Made by a program: the position numbers and the translations under genes
The notes under the pieces: generated by a model
Seen by the model: the letters and a program-made list of their open reading frames with translations, nothing else
Database searches by the model: none
What the model was told of the DNA's origin: nothing
Part shown: one piece after another, positions 24,355 to 33,356 of the stretch
Layout of the letters: every line of letters starts with the position of its first letter
Numbering within the stretch: position 1 is the first letter of the stretch
From: DATBSK01 sp964532485
GTDB taxonomy: Bacteria > Actinomycetota > Acidimicrobiia > IMCC26256 > PALSA-555
Direction of reading: 5' to 3'
Length of the DNA stretch: 64,000 nt
NCBI GenBank assembly: GCA_964532485.1
Contig: CAZHKE010000004.1
Coordinates: 48,545-112,544 of the forward strand

Positions 24355-25158
24355 TCAGCGGCCCTCGAAGCGGGGGTCGCGCTTCTCGACGAAGGCCTTG
24401 AGCCCCTCCTTGAAGTCGCCGCTGCGGATCGCGAGCTCCTCGACGACCGCCTCCTGCGCGAGCGCCTGGGTCAGCGACGATTCGAGCGAGTGGTGCATCA
24501 GCGACTTCGTGAGGCCGACCGCGACGGTCGACGCCTGAGCGAGGCGCCCCACCAGCTCGAGGGTCTCTGCGTCGAGGGCGTCGTCGTCCACCAGCCGTGT
24601 GACGAGTCCCCAGTCGTAGGCCTGCTCCGCGTCGATCGTTTCGCCCAGCAACAGCATCTCCTTCGCGCGAGCAACGCCGATCAAGCGCGGCAGTATGAAC
24701 GAGCCACCCGAGTCGGGGGTGAGGCCGCGCTGCACGAAGGGCTCCGCGAAGCGCGCCGTGCGCGACGCGACGACGAAGTCGGCCGCGAGCGCGAGGTTGC
24801 AGCCGACCCCGATCGCATGCCCTCGCACGGCAGCCACGACCGGGAGCTGGCTCTCCCACAGCCCGCGGATCAGCCGGTGGGCTCGGGCCGCGAGGCCACG
24901 CTGCACGTGACCGGTGCGCGGGCGCTGATCGCTGGGCGCGTTGACCGAGGGGAGATCGATCCCGGCGCAGAAGCTCGAGCCGGTGCCCGCGACGACGATC
25001 ACCCGTGTCGTGTCGTCGGACGCAGCGTCGATCACCGCGTCGGCCAGCAGCCCGAGCCCGGGGTCGGTGAGCGCGTTGTGGACGTCGGGCCGGTCGATGG
25101 TCAGGCGCAGCACCGGGCCGTCGTGCTCGATCAGGAGTCCTTCGTCTGCTGCGCTCAT
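24355..25158 (-). CDS. Enoyl-CoA isomerase-like crotonase (PaaG-like)
   Basis: 267 aa. Crotonase-fold motifs LRLTIDRPDVHNALT, FCAGIDLPSVNA, GVGCNLALAADF. The hydratase glutamates are replaced (Asn in VGCNLAL, Phe in FAEPFVQRG), and the GLTPDSGGSFILPRLIG stretch with its Asp is characteristic of the PaaG/enoyl-CoA isomerase branch. It is therefore predicted to move a double bond rather than hydrate it. It is the last gene of a leftward group with two ACADs, 52 bp downstream of 25211. ATG 25158 is the only sensible start. Confidence 0.87.
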   Translation of the reverse strand: MSAADEGLLIEHDGPVLRLTIDRPDVHNALTDPGLGLLADAVIDAASDDTTRVIVVAGTGSSFCAGIDLPSVNAPSDQRPRTGHVQRGLAARAHRLIRGLWESQLPVVAAVRGHAIGVGCNLALAADFVVASRTARFAEPFVQRGLTPDSGGSFILPRLIGVARAKEMLLLGETIDAEQAYDWGLVTRLVDDDALDAETLELVGRLAQASTVAVGLTKSLMHHSLESSLTQALAQEAVVEELAIRSGDFKEGLKAFVEKRDPRFEGR

Positions 25159-25210
25159 GCTTCCCGCTCTCGGCGTCTGCGGCGCCGGGCCGCGCTCGCT
25201 CGACGCGTGC

Positions 25211-26332
25211 TCATGCCGGCATCCGGTCGCGAGCGGCGTCGAGCAGCAGTCCGGCGAGGCGGCCGCGATGGATGGCGGTGTCGCCGAACAGCGCCGCGTC
25301 GAGCTGGGTGCGCTTCAGGTACAGGTGGCAGTCGTGCTCCCAGGTGAAGCCGATGCCGCCGTGTGCCTGTACCGCGTCACCGGCGACCCGCTCGGCCGCG
25401 TCCCGCGCGTACGAAGCTGCGATCGACGCAAGGCGAGGCGCGGCGTCGGGTTGCAGGTCGAGCGCGTGGGCCGCGCCTTCGACCGCGACCGACGCGGCCT
25501 CGGAGAGCACGTACATGTCGGCGAGCATGTGCTTGACCGCTTGGAACGAGCCGATCGGCCGGTTGAACTGCACGCGTTGCTTCGAGTACTCGACGGCGCG
25601 GGCGAGGATCTCACGCGCGGCGCCGGCGCCGTCGGCCGCGAGCACCGTCGCGGCGCGCTCGACCAGCTGGTCGAACACGGTGTCGTCGATCGCCGCGGTC
25701 GCGTCGACCACGACATCGTCGAACGTCAGCTGCGAGAGCCGCCGGGTGTGGTCGATGGTCGGCGTCGGCCGCACGTCCACCCCTGGGATCGTCGTCTCCA
25801 CGAGCGCCAGGCGACGCGCGCGACCATCGGTTGTGGCGACCACCACGAAGTCGGCCACGTGGGCGTCGGGCACGAAGCCGGCGGCGCCGTCCAGGCGGAG
25901 CGCCGAGCCGTCGTCGCGGCACCGTACGCCGAGTGCGTCGTCACCGAGGCGACCGCTCGGCCCGGTCAGCGCGACCGTCCCGATCGCCTCGCCCGTGGCC
26001 AGCGGATCGAGCCAGCGAGCCCGCTGCTCGACGCTGCCGCCCAGCACGAGCGCTGAGATCGCGAGCACCGCGCTGGCCAGGAACGGGCCCGGCGTCAGAC
26101 GGGCGCCGAGCTCCTCGGCGATCACGACGACCTCCCCGAACCCGGCGCCGGCACCGCCGTCGACCTCGGGCACGAGCAGAGCGAGCCATCCGAGCTCGGC
26201 CATGTCGCGCCACAGCGCCTGATCGAACCCCACGGGATGGTCGAGCAGCTCCCGCACGCTCGCGGTCGGCGCCGACCGGTCGAGCATCGCTCGCGCCGAC
26301 GCGCGCAGCGCGTCGCGCTCTTCCGCGTTCAC
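25211..26332 (-). CDS. Acyl-CoA dehydrogenase, small-type subunit of a probable heteromeric pair
   Basis: 373 aa. Weak middle domain but strong C-domain motifs: VEYSKQRVQFNRPIGSFQAVKH and QAHGGIGFTWEHDCHLYLKR. Such subunits pair with a larger ACAD in the alpha2beta2 FadE enzymes known from mycobacterial cholesterol catabolism. The partner is very likely the 406-aa ACAD directly upstream, because ATG 26332 overlaps its stop by four bases (ATGA). A PaaG-like isomerase follows. The dehydrogenated acyl-CoA is unknown, but heteromeric FadEs act on bulky side chains. Confidence 0.87.
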   Translation of the reverse strand: MNAEERDALRASARAMLDRSAPTASVRELLDHPVGFDQALWRDMAELGWLALLVPEVDGGAGAGFGEVVVIAEELGARLTPGPFLASAVLAISALVLGGSVEQRARWLDPLATGEAIGTVALTGPSGRLGDDALGVRCRDDGSALRLDGAAGFVPDAHVADFVVVATTDGRARRLALVETTIPGVDVRPTPTIDHTRRLSQLTFDDVVVDATAAIDDTVFDQLVERAATVLAADGAGAAREILARAVEYSKQRVQFNRPIGSFQAVKHMLADMYVLSEAASVAVEGAAHALDLQPDAAPRLASIAASYARDAAERVAGDAVQAHGGIGFTWEHDCHLYLKRTQLDAALFGDTAIHRGRLAGLLLDAARDRMPA

Positions 26333-27549
26333 GTCGACGTGGGCTCGCGGGGGAGCCCGAGCACCCGCTCACCGATCACGTTGCGCTGGATCTCGCTGGT
26401 GCCGCCGGCGATCGTCCACGTCCACGAGCCGATGTGGTCCATGAGCCAGTCGCCGGAGGTCCAGCTCGACGCGAACCCGCGGCCCCGGTCGACATGGGCG
26501 GGCAGCCCGCGGACCCGGACCCCGAGCGCGGTGAGCGACTGGAGCAGCTCGCTGTAGAAGAGCTTCACGATCGAGGCTTCCGGACCGAGGTCTCCGTGCC
26601 CGATCAGGTTGCGGAACATCCGGGAGGCGAGGAGCCCGAGGATCTCCACCTCGGCGGCGCACCTGGCGAGCTCGTCGCGGAACCGCGCGTCGTCCGCGAC
26701 CATGCGCCCGGAGCCGGCCGGCGTGACCATCGCCTCGTCGCACAACCGGTCGAGTGCCTCCACGAGCCGTTCCTGGAGCTCGATGATCGCGGAGCCGCGC
26801 TCGTTCGTGAGGGTCGTCTGCGCGATGTGCCAGCCCTCGCCCTCTTCGCCGAAGCGGTGGTCGGCGGGGATGCGCACGTCGGTGAGGAAGATCTCGCAGA
26901 ACTCCGCGTCGCCGGTCGCCTGGCGGATCGGGCGGATGTCGATGCCCGGGCTCGAGAGGTCGAGCATGAAGTACGAGATCCCCTTGCGCTTCGGCGCCTC
27001 GGGATCGGTGCGCGCCAGCAGGAGGCACCACTGCGCGTGGTTCGCCATGCTCGACCAGATCTTCTGACCGTTCACGACGTAGTGGTCGCCGTCGCGCACC
27101 GCTCGAGTCTGCAAGGACGCGAGGTCCGACCCGGCGTTCGGCTCGGAGAAGCCCTGGCACCAGATCTCACCGTCGAGGATCCCGGGGAGCAGCTTGCGCT
27201 GCTCGGGTGTCCCGTGCTCCATGAGCGTGGCGCCCGCGTGGTTGAGCGAGATCATGTGGACGCGCAGCTCGGGCGCCTTGGCCCGCGCCATCTCCTGTTG
27301 GATCACGATCTGCTCGGCGACCGTGTTGCCGCCGCCGCCGTGCTCCACCGGCCAGTGCGGCACGAGATACCCGCCGTCGCGCAGCGTGCGCACCCACTCG
27401 CAATGGAACTCCACGTACTGCTCCGGGGTTGCTCCCGCGAGGCGCGGCTCCCAGTCGCGAGGCGCATGATCGTCGAGCCAGGCGCGGACCTCGGCGCGAA
27501 ACGCCGCGAGCTCGGGTGTCTCGTGTGTCCCCAGGTTCCCGGCGCCCAT
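26329..27549 (-). CDS. Acyl-CoA dehydrogenase, large-type subunit of a probable heteromeric pair
   Basis: 406 aa. Full ACAD signatures: WCQGFSEPNAGSDLASLQTR in the middle domain for FAD/substrate binding, VVNGQKIWSSMANHAQW, and the C-terminal TIAGGTSEIQRNVIGERVLG. The YEGT catalytic Glu position is Gly (AGGT), which is usual for the FadE17/26-like group. ATG 27549 opens MGAGNLGTHETPELAAFRAE. It is the first gene of the leftward ACAD-ACAD-isomerase set and is divergent from the P450 operon at 27642, with a 92-bp promoter region. A closely similar large subunit is at 44022-45236. Confidence 0.9.
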   Translation of the reverse strand: MGAGNLGTHETPELAAFRAEVRAWLDDHAPRDWEPRLAGATPEQYVEFHCEWVRTLRDGGYLVPHWPVEHGGGGNTVAEQIVIQQEMARAKAPELRVHMISLNHAGATLMEHGTPEQRKLLPGILDGEIWCQGFSEPNAGSDLASLQTRAVRDGDHYVVNGQKIWSSMANHAQWCLLLARTDPEAPKRKGISYFMLDLSSPGIDIRPIRQATGDAEFCEIFLTDVRIPADHRFGEEGEGWHIAQTTLTNERGSAIIELQERLVEALDRLCDEAMVTPAGSGRMVADDARFRDELARCAAEVEILGLLASRMFRNLIGHGDLGPEASIVKLFYSELLQSLTALGVRVRGLPAHVDRGRGFASSWTSGDWLMDHIGSWTWTIAGGTSEIQRNVIGERVLGLPREPTST

Positions 27550-27591
27550 CCAGCGCTGCTCCCGCGTGGTCGACGGCTTGCGTCGCCGACC

Positions 27592-27612
27592 GTATCCTAT
27601 GTATCCGTTAAC
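27592..27612. promoter_or_regulatory. GTATCC direct repeat and GTTAAC in a divergent promoter
   Basis: GTATCC at 27592-27597 and 27601-27606 is followed by the palindrome GTTAAC at 27607-27612. This is one of the few AT-rich stretches in the window, between the leftward ACAD (27549) and the rightward P450 (27642). It probably holds both promoters and an operator; which bases are -10 is not certain. Confidence 0.4.
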
Positions 27613-27641
27613 TGATTTGAGGCAGCCGGGGAGCGTTGGCG

Positions 27642-28880
27642 ATGGACTCAGCGGCGACCGACGCCGTGCGCTACGACCCGATGGAGCCGGCCCAGGCCGC
27701 AGACCCGTACCCGCGGTACGCCGCGCTGCGGCGCGAGTGCCCGGTCTCGGAGACGATGTCGGTGTTCGCCTTCCTGGCGCGCCACGACGACTGCACCAGG
27801 GTGCTGCGCGATGCCTCGACGTTCTCCAGCGCGCTGGGGATGAGGATCCACGGCCAGGAGCTCGACGAGGCCGACCAGACGATCAACGAGATCGACGCGC
27901 CGCGCCACACCAAGATCCGCCGGCTGCTCGTGTCCGCATTCAGCCCCGCGTCGGTCGACGCGATCGAGCCGTCGGTCGTGGAGCTCGCGGGGCGACTGGT
28001 CGACGGCTTCGCCGCACTCGGCGGCGTCGACCTCGTGGAGGCGCTCACCGTGCCGTTGCCGATCACGGTGGTGGCGACGATGCTCGGGATCCCGCCCGAG
28101 GACCGTGGCGACTTCAAGCGCTGGAGCGACGACATCATGATCAACGGCGTCTACGGACGCGACCGGATCGCGACGCTGCCCGAGTTCCACGCGTACCTCG
28201 ACGAGCGGATCGCCGCGAGGATCGAAGCCGCAGACCCACCCGACGACCTCATCACCCGCCTCGTGCGCGCCGAGGTGGACGGTGCGCGGCTGTCGAGCCG
28301 AGAGATCCGGACCCAGGTGCGCTTCCTCGTGATGGCCGGCAACGAGACGACGACGAACCTGATCGGAAACGCGGTGCACGAGGTGCTCCGCCGCCCGGGT
28401 CTCTGGCGGAGGCTGCGCGACGACCGCAGCCTCGTGCCCGCCGCGATCGAGGAGACGCTGCGCTACAACGCTCCCGTCCAGTTCATACCGCGGACCTGCA
28501 CCACCGCGACCGAGCTGTCGGGCACCGAGATCCCGCCCGGGCAACGAGTGCTCGTCGGGCTCGGGTCCGCCAATCGTGACGAGTCGGTGTTCGCCGACGC
28601 CGACGAGTTCTCGGTCGACCGCGGCACCGATCTGCCACACCTGACCTTCGGGCTGGGCCCGCACTTCTGTGTGGGTGCCGCGCTCGCGCGCATGGAGGCT
28701 CGCGTTGCGCTCGATCAGCTGCTCGACCGCTTCCCCGACCTCGACCTCGCGCCGGGCTTCGAGTACGAGAAGGCGCCGATGATCATGGTGCGGGGACCGA
28801 AGCGGCTCGACGTCCGCTTCACGCCCGACCCCGGACCCGACCGTGGACCCGGACCCGAGCATGGAGAGGAGCGAGCCTGA
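27642..28880 (+). CDS. Cytochrome P450
   Basis: 412-aa soluble P450 heading a tight rightward operon. AGNETTTNLIG in helix I, EETLR for ExxR, and heme loop FGLGPHFCVGAALAR are intact. It shares long stretches with the P450 at 12417-13604 (SANRDESV and FGLGPH among others), so the two are paralogues of similar function. ATG 27642 has GGGGAG eight bases upstream; the TTG at 27636 lies inside the spacer. The stop overlaps the next ATG (TGATG). The C-terminal tail is short, Pro/Gly/Glu-rich and low in complexity. Likely substrate is the same hydrophobic acid handled by the operon. Confidence 0.94.
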   Translation: MDSAATDAVRYDPMEPAQAADPYPRYAALRRECPVSETMSVFAFLARHDDCTRVLRDASTFSSALGMRIHGQELDEADQTINEIDAPRHTKIRRLLVSAFSPASVDAIEPSVVELAGRLVDGFAALGGVDLVEALTVPLPITVVATMLGIPPEDRGDFKRWSDDIMINGVYGRDRIATLPEFHAYLDERIAARIEAADPPDDLITRLVRAEVDGARLSSREIRTQVRFLVMAGNETTTNLIGNAVHEVLRRPGLWRRLRDDRSLVPAAIEETLRYNAPVQFIPRTCTTATELSGTEIPPGQRVLVGLGSANRDESVFADADEFSVDRGTDLPHLTFGLGPHFCVGAALARMEARVALDQLLDRFPDLDLAPGFEYEKAPMIMVRGPKRLDVRFTPDPGPDRGPGPEHGEERA

Positions 28881-30001
28881 TGGCCCTCGACCTGATCTCT
28901 GTCGACGACCACATCATCGAGCACGCGCGGGTGTGGACCGACCGCCTGCCGGTCAAGTGGCGCGAGCTGTGCCCGCACGTCGTCGAGGAAGACGGCCGCG
29001 AGTTCTGGGTGTACGAGGGCAACCGCTCCGAGACGATGGGCCTGAACGCGGTGGCCGGGCGCGAGCGCGAGGACTACTCGACCGACCCGGTGCGCTTCGC
29101 CGACATGATCCCCGGCTGCTACGACCCGGCGGCCCGGGTCGCCGACATGGATCGTGACGGTGTGCGCGCCAGCGTGGGCTTCCCGAGCTTTCCTCGCTTC
29201 TGCGGTCAGACGTTCCTGATGGCGGGCACCGACCGCGAGCTCGGACTGTTGTGCGTGCAGGCCTGGAACGACTTCGTGCTCGACGAATGGTGTGCCGCTG
29301 CGCCCGACCGGTTCATCCCGATGGTCATCGGCCCACTGTGGGACCCGGAGGGCATGGCCGACGAGGTGCGCCGCTGCGCGGCGCGGGGTGCACGCGCGCT
29401 GAGCTTCTGTGAGAACCCGGCCAAGATCGGGTTGCCGTCGCTCCACGACGACCATTGGGACCCGTTGTGGCGCGCCTGCGAGGAGACCGGCACGGTCGTC
29501 GCGTTGCACATCGGCACATCGGGCTCGATCCCGGTCACGTCGCCCGACGCGCCGGTGCCCGTCGGCATCGCGCTCGCGGGCACGCTCGCGCAGGCGGCGT
29601 GCACCGACATCATGATGAGCCGTATCCCGTACCACTTCCCGAACCTGCGCTTCGCGCTGTCGGAGGGTGGGATCGGCTGGGTGCCGTACGCGTTGGAGCG
29701 GGCCGACTACACCTGGGAGCGACACCGGTACTGGTCGGGCCTCGGCGACGACCGCAAGCCGTCCGATGTCTTCCGTGAGTGCATCTGGGTGTGCTTCATC
29801 GATGATGTCGCCGGCCTCGAGATGCGCGAGCACATCGGCGTCGACAAGATCATGTGGGAGTGCGACTACCCGCACTCCGACAGCACATGGCCGCACAGTC
29901 AGAAGCGTGCCGCGGAGGTGCTTGCCGGGCTCCCCGACGACGAGGTGGCGGCGATCACACACGGGAACGCCGAGCGGCTCTTCCGGTGGGCGGCGACGTG
30001 A
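28880..30001 (+). CDS. Amidohydrolase family 2 protein (ACMSD-like TIM barrel), copy 1
   Basis: 373-aa metal-dependent hydrolase or decarboxylase of the amidohydrolase-2 group. The N-terminal metal motif reads SVDDHIIE, His ligands follow in VALHIGTSG, and the late Asp ligand is in IMWECDYPHSDSTWP. The family includes decarboxylases and C-C hydrolases as well as true amidohydrolases, so the reaction is open. Start ATG 28880 overlaps the P450 stop by one base. A paralogue at 42852-43982 shares most segments, including WNDFVLDEW/WNDYILEEW and EGGIGWVPY. It is tightly coupled to the next gene (GTGA overlap). Confidence 0.88.
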   Translation: MALDLISVDDHIIEHARVWTDRLPVKWRELCPHVVEEDGREFWVYEGNRSETMGLNAVAGREREDYSTDPVRFADMIPGCYDPAARVADMDRDGVRASVGFPSFPRFCGQTFLMAGTDRELGLLCVQAWNDFVLDEWCAAAPDRFIPMVIGPLWDPEGMADEVRRCAARGARALSFCENPAKIGLPSLHDDHWDPLWRACEETGTVVALHIGTSGSIPVTSPDAPVPVGIALAGTLAQAACTDIMMSRIPYHFPNLRFALSEGGIGWVPYALERADYTWERHRYWSGLGDDRKPSDVFRECIWVCFIDDVAGLEMREHIGVDKIMWECDYPHSDSTWPHSQKRAAEVLAGLPDDEVAAITHGNAERLFRWAAT

Positions 30002-31341
30002 GCACGGGCTCCGCCGACCACGACGTGATCGTGGTCGGAGGCGGGATCGCCGGGCTGGGTGCCGCGCACACCTTGGCACAGCGGGGCGTCGATGTGGTCG
30101 TGCTCGAACGCGAGGACGAGGCGGGCGGTCGCATGCGCTCGCGCCAGGCATGGGACGACCTGTGGTTCGACCTCGGCGCCGAGCACCTCACGAGCAAGGA
30201 CACTGCGTTCCTCGGCTACATGCGGCAATACGGGCTGGAGGACCAGAAGGTCACCTACCTCGGTACCGACACGGGGATGTCGTTCCAGATCTATCGCGGC
30301 GGCCGGTCGTACGAGTTCGACATGGTGCGGCCGACGAAGATTCTTCGATTCGGCGCGATCTCTCCGCGTGGTCGCCTCCAGATCGTCAAGCTCCTGCCCG
30401 CGATGCTCGCCCAGATGCGGCGCAACCGTGGATCGACGTTCGAGCCCTGGCGCGCCGCGAAGGTCGACGACGAGTCGATGGAGGAATGGGTTGGCCGGCT
30501 GGCACCCGAGTTCCTCGAGTACGCGCTCGAGCCGATGTGGGACATCGTCTGCGGGTGGGACCCGGCCGACATCAGCCGCGGCTTCCTCCTCTACGTCATG
30601 ACCGCGTACCACCAGAGCACCGGGTTCACGCTGCGCGAGGGCGCAGGCGCGATCACGCGTGCGCTCGCGCGCGCGCTCGACGTCCGAACCGGTACCGCCG
30701 TCACCCGCGTCGACGTCCACGACCGCACGGTCGACCTCGAGCCGGCCGCGGGCGGGCCGAGCAGCCGGCTCCGCGCCAAGGCCGTCCTGGTCGCGACCCC
30801 CGGTCACGTCGTGCCCGAGCTGGTGAGCGGGCTCGACCCGGAGCGCACGGAGTTCTTCGCCGGCGTCCGGTACCAGGCCGGTGACAACTGCTTCTTCAAG
30901 CTGAGCGACAAGGCCGAGGAGCTCGACCTGCCCACCCGTGGCTTCTACCCACGCAAGGAGCATGGTGAGCTCTCGGGCGTCGGCTACGGCGTCGTGCCGT
31001 CGAGCCCCGAGCATCGCGTGCTGCGCGCGGGGTTGAAGGGTCGGTTCAGCACCGAGTTCGCCGACCGACCCGATGCGGAGCTCGAGGCGGCGATCATGGC
31101 GCGAGTCTCGGAGGTGGAGCCCGAGATCCCGCCTCTGGTCGAGGATCGCCTGCTCTGCCGGTGGAAGGCAGCGCTGCCGATCTTCTACCCCGGATACCTG
31201 CGCTCCCTCGAGCGCTTCAACGCGCTCGAGGCGATCCCCGGCGTCGCGTTCGCGGGCGATTACCTCGCGTTGTGCGCGACCGCCGCCGCGCACGACTCGG
31301 GCCAGCGCGCGGCCGCGAAGCTCCTCGCCGACCTCTCCTGA
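29998..31341 (+). CDS. FAD-dependent oxidoreductase, amine oxidase/phytoene desaturase-like
   Basis: 447 aa. The N-terminal Rossmann motif VVGGGIAGLGAAHTLAQRG, then VVLEREDEAGGRMRS, is the classic FAD-binding pattern of the protoporphyrinogen oxidase / phytoene desaturase / monoamine oxidase superfamily. The C terminus GVAFAGDYLALC matches the second FAD contact. GTG 29998 overlaps the amidohydrolase stop by four bases. It probably oxidises or desaturates a hydrophobic substrate in the same pathway. Sequence alone does not separate amine oxidase from carotenoid- or steroid-type desaturase. Confidence 0.87.
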   Translation: MSTGSADHDVIVVGGGIAGLGAAHTLAQRGVDVVVLEREDEAGGRMRSRQAWDDLWFDLGAEHLTSKDTAFLGYMRQYGLEDQKVTYLGTDTGMSFQIYRGGRSYEFDMVRPTKILRFGAISPRGRLQIVKLLPAMLAQMRRNRGSTFEPWRAAKVDDESMEEWVGRLAPEFLEYALEPMWDIVCGWDPADISRGFLLYVMTAYHQSTGFTLREGAGAITRALARALDVRTGTAVTRVDVHDRTVDLEPAAGGPSSRLRAKAVLVATPGHVVPELVSGLDPERTEFFAGVRYQAGDNCFFKLSDKAEELDLPTRGFYPRKEHGELSGVGYGVVPSSPEHRVLRAGLKGRFSTEFADRPDAELEAAIMARVSEVEPEIPPLVEDRLLCRWKAALPIFYPGYLRSLERFNALEAIPGVAFAGDYLALCATAAAHDSGQRAAAKLLADLS

Positions 31342-31342
31342 C

Positions 31343-32863
31343 GTGCCGGTTCCCGACGTTCCGACCTCGGCGGGCCCCGTCGCCGACGCGCGTGGGCGGA
31401 TCCGGCGCATGCCCGACGCCCTGCGAGTCCGCGCACGACACGACCCCGACACGGTCGCCCACGACGACACGACGCGCACGGTCACCTTCGGGCAGTGGGA
31501 CGCGGCTTCCGATGCGGCGGGAGGTGGACTCGCCACCGCAGGGGTGATGCCCGGCGACAGGGTCCTGCTCCCGATCACGAACGCGCACGCCGTAGGACTG
31601 GCGGTCGCGTACGTGGCGGCGCAGCGCGCCGGTGCGATCTGCGTCCCGATCAACACGCGTTGGAAGCCGGCGGAGGTGCGCGACTTCGCCGAGCTGGTCG
31701 CCGCCCGCTGGGCGGTCACCGACGTTCCCGACCTGCTCGACGGGCTGACACTCGAGCGCGTGTGGGATCCCGACGCCCTGCCTCACGACGCCGCGTCTCT
31801 TCCTGATCAGTCGGCGTTGCCGTTCGGTCCGGATGCCGACGCCGACATCATCCCGACCTCGGGGACCACAGGCCGTCCGAAGGGCGTGGTGACGACGCAC
31901 GCGGAGATCGTCGCGAGCATGGGCGACGGGCGGGGGACGTCGCCGGTGGGCTCGATCCTGCACGCCGTCCCGTTCACCGGCTACGGCGGGCTGCACGGGA
32001 TCATGCTGAACCCGCTGCGGACCGGGACGACCGTCGTGACCCAGCCGTCGTTCGACGTCGAGGGCTTCCTCGGCCTCGCCGCGCGACGACGGGTCGACGC
32101 GTTGCAGGGGGTGCCCGCGATGTTGCGGTTGCTCCTCGACAGCCCGAATCTCGCGAGCTACGACCTGTCGACGGTGCGATGGATCTTCACCGGCACCGCC
32201 CCGCTGCCACCCGACACCGTGCGGCGGGCGGCCGCGGCGTGGCCGCACGCGCGCATCGTCAATCTCTACGGCTCGACGGAAGCGGGTCTCGCCGGCGGCA
32301 CGCAGCTGGCCCCGAAGGCCTCGTTGCGCAAGCCCGGCTCCGTGGGTCGCCCGCAGCCGGGCACGCTGGTCGAGGTGCGGGATCCCGACCGTCGCCCGCT
32401 GCCCACGGGGGAGCCCGGCGAGATCTGGATCAAGACGTCGGTCCCGACCCGGCGCTACTGGCGCGATCCGGAGGCGACCGCGGCGACGTGGCCCGACGGT
32501 TGGCTCCGCACCGGTGACGTCGGCTTCCTCGACGACGAGGGTGACCTGATGATCACCGGCCGGGTGAAGGAGATCGTGATTCGGGGCGGGTACAACATCG
32601 CGCCGGTGGAGATCGAGAACGCGATGCATGACCACCCGGCGGTGGAGGAGGCCGCGGTCAAGGGCGTGCCCCACGACGTGCTCGGTGAAGACCTCGTCGG
32701 CTTCGTGGCGCCGCGGCCGGGTGCCACCATCGACGTCGATGCGCTCCGGGAGTTCCTGGGCGAGCGCCTCGCCAGCAACAAGGTGCCCCGTCGGATCGTG
32801 ATCCTCGATCGTCTGCCGCGCAACGCGATGGGCAAGGTCGTGAAGTCGGACCTCCCCGCGTGA
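31343..32863 (+). CDS. AMP-dependent acyl-CoA synthetase
   Basis: 506-aa adenylate-forming ligase of the fatty-acyl-CoA synthetase type. The P-loop IIPTSGTTGRPKGVV, VNLYGSTEAGLAGG (A5), WLRTGDVGFLDDEGDL (A7), IVIRGGYNIAPVEIE (A8) and the catalytic Lys in NAMGKVVKSDL (A10) are all present. The start is GTG 31343, just after the previous stop; ATG 31411 is an alternative that would lose the first about 22 residues. It is the fourth gene of the rightward operon and would activate the carboxylate that the downstream ACAD oxidises. Chain type unknown. Confidence 0.93.
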   Translation: MPVPDVPTSAGPVADARGRIRRMPDALRVRARHDPDTVAHDDTTRTVTFGQWDAASDAAGGGLATAGVMPGDRVLLPITNAHAVGLAVAYVAAQRAGAICVPINTRWKPAEVRDFAELVAARWAVTDVPDLLDGLTLERVWDPDALPHDAASLPDQSALPFGPDADADIIPTSGTTGRPKGVVTTHAEIVASMGDGRGTSPVGSILHAVPFTGYGGLHGIMLNPLRTGTTVVTQPSFDVEGFLGLAARRRVDALQGVPAMLRLLLDSPNLASYDLSTVRWIFTGTAPLPPDTVRRAAAAWPHARIVNLYGSTEAGLAGGTQLAPKASLRKPGSVGRPQPGTLVEVRDPDRRPLPTGEPGEIWIKTSVPTRRYWRDPEATAATWPDGWLRTGDVGFLDDEGDLMITGRVKEIVIRGGYNIAPVEIENAMHDHPAVEEAAVKGVPHDVLGEDLVGFVAPRPGATIDVDALREFLGERLASNKVPRRIVILDRLPRNAMGKVVKSDLPA

Positions 32864-33348
32864 GCGCTCGGGAGTCGACCCGCGAGGTCGGCGCTGTCGA
32901 CGCATCGGCCGACCCGAGGCGAGTCCCGGTCCTCCTCGCGGGCCTGCTCGGCGGTGCGGGAGCGTCCGCCCTCGTGTACCGGGTCGTGTCGGAGCACCTC
33001 ATCGACGAAGGAACGGTCATCGCCGAACCCGACTTCCCGGGCTCGGTGCGCGCCGAGCTCCTGCGCTACGGGCCTTGGATCCTGATCGCTGCCGCGCTCG
33101 TCACGGCGCTGGTCGCGCTGCGACGTCGGGGGCGCGCCGATCTGCGTTCCGGTGCGGGAGCCTTCGTGTTCGCGGCGGGCCTCGCCTGGTTCGTGCTCAG
33201 CTCGTTCGACATGCACGTGCTCGAGATCTACGACTGGTCCGACGACGGATCGCACGTCCTCGAGGATCTCGCCTACCACGGCGGCGGCGCGATCGTCGCT
33301 GCGATCGGGTGGCTCATGGTGTTCCCGAACGGGACGAAGCGCACCTGA
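32860..33348 (+). CDS. Small integral membrane protein of unknown function
   Basis: 162 aa, not recognised. Three hydrophobic segments are apparent: PVLLAGLLGGAGASALVYRV, the WILIAAALVTALVAL helix after a polar loop, and GAFVFAAGLAWFVLSSF, plus a fourth weaker one near the end (AIVAAIGWLMVF). A conserved-looking DWSDDG lies before the last helix. GTG 32860 overlaps the ligase stop (GTGA), so it belongs to the operon. It might assist uptake or membrane handling of a lipophilic substrate; that is inference from context only. Confidence 0.7.
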   Translation: MSARESTREVGAVDASADPRRVPVLLAGLLGGAGASALVYRVVSEHLIDEGTVIAEPDFPGSVRAELLRYGPWILIAAALVTALVALRRRGRADLRSGAGAFVFAAGLAWFVLSSFDMHVLEIYDWSDDGSHVLEDLAYHGGGAIVAAIGWLMVFPNGTKRT

Positions 33349-33356
33349 CCGTGCTC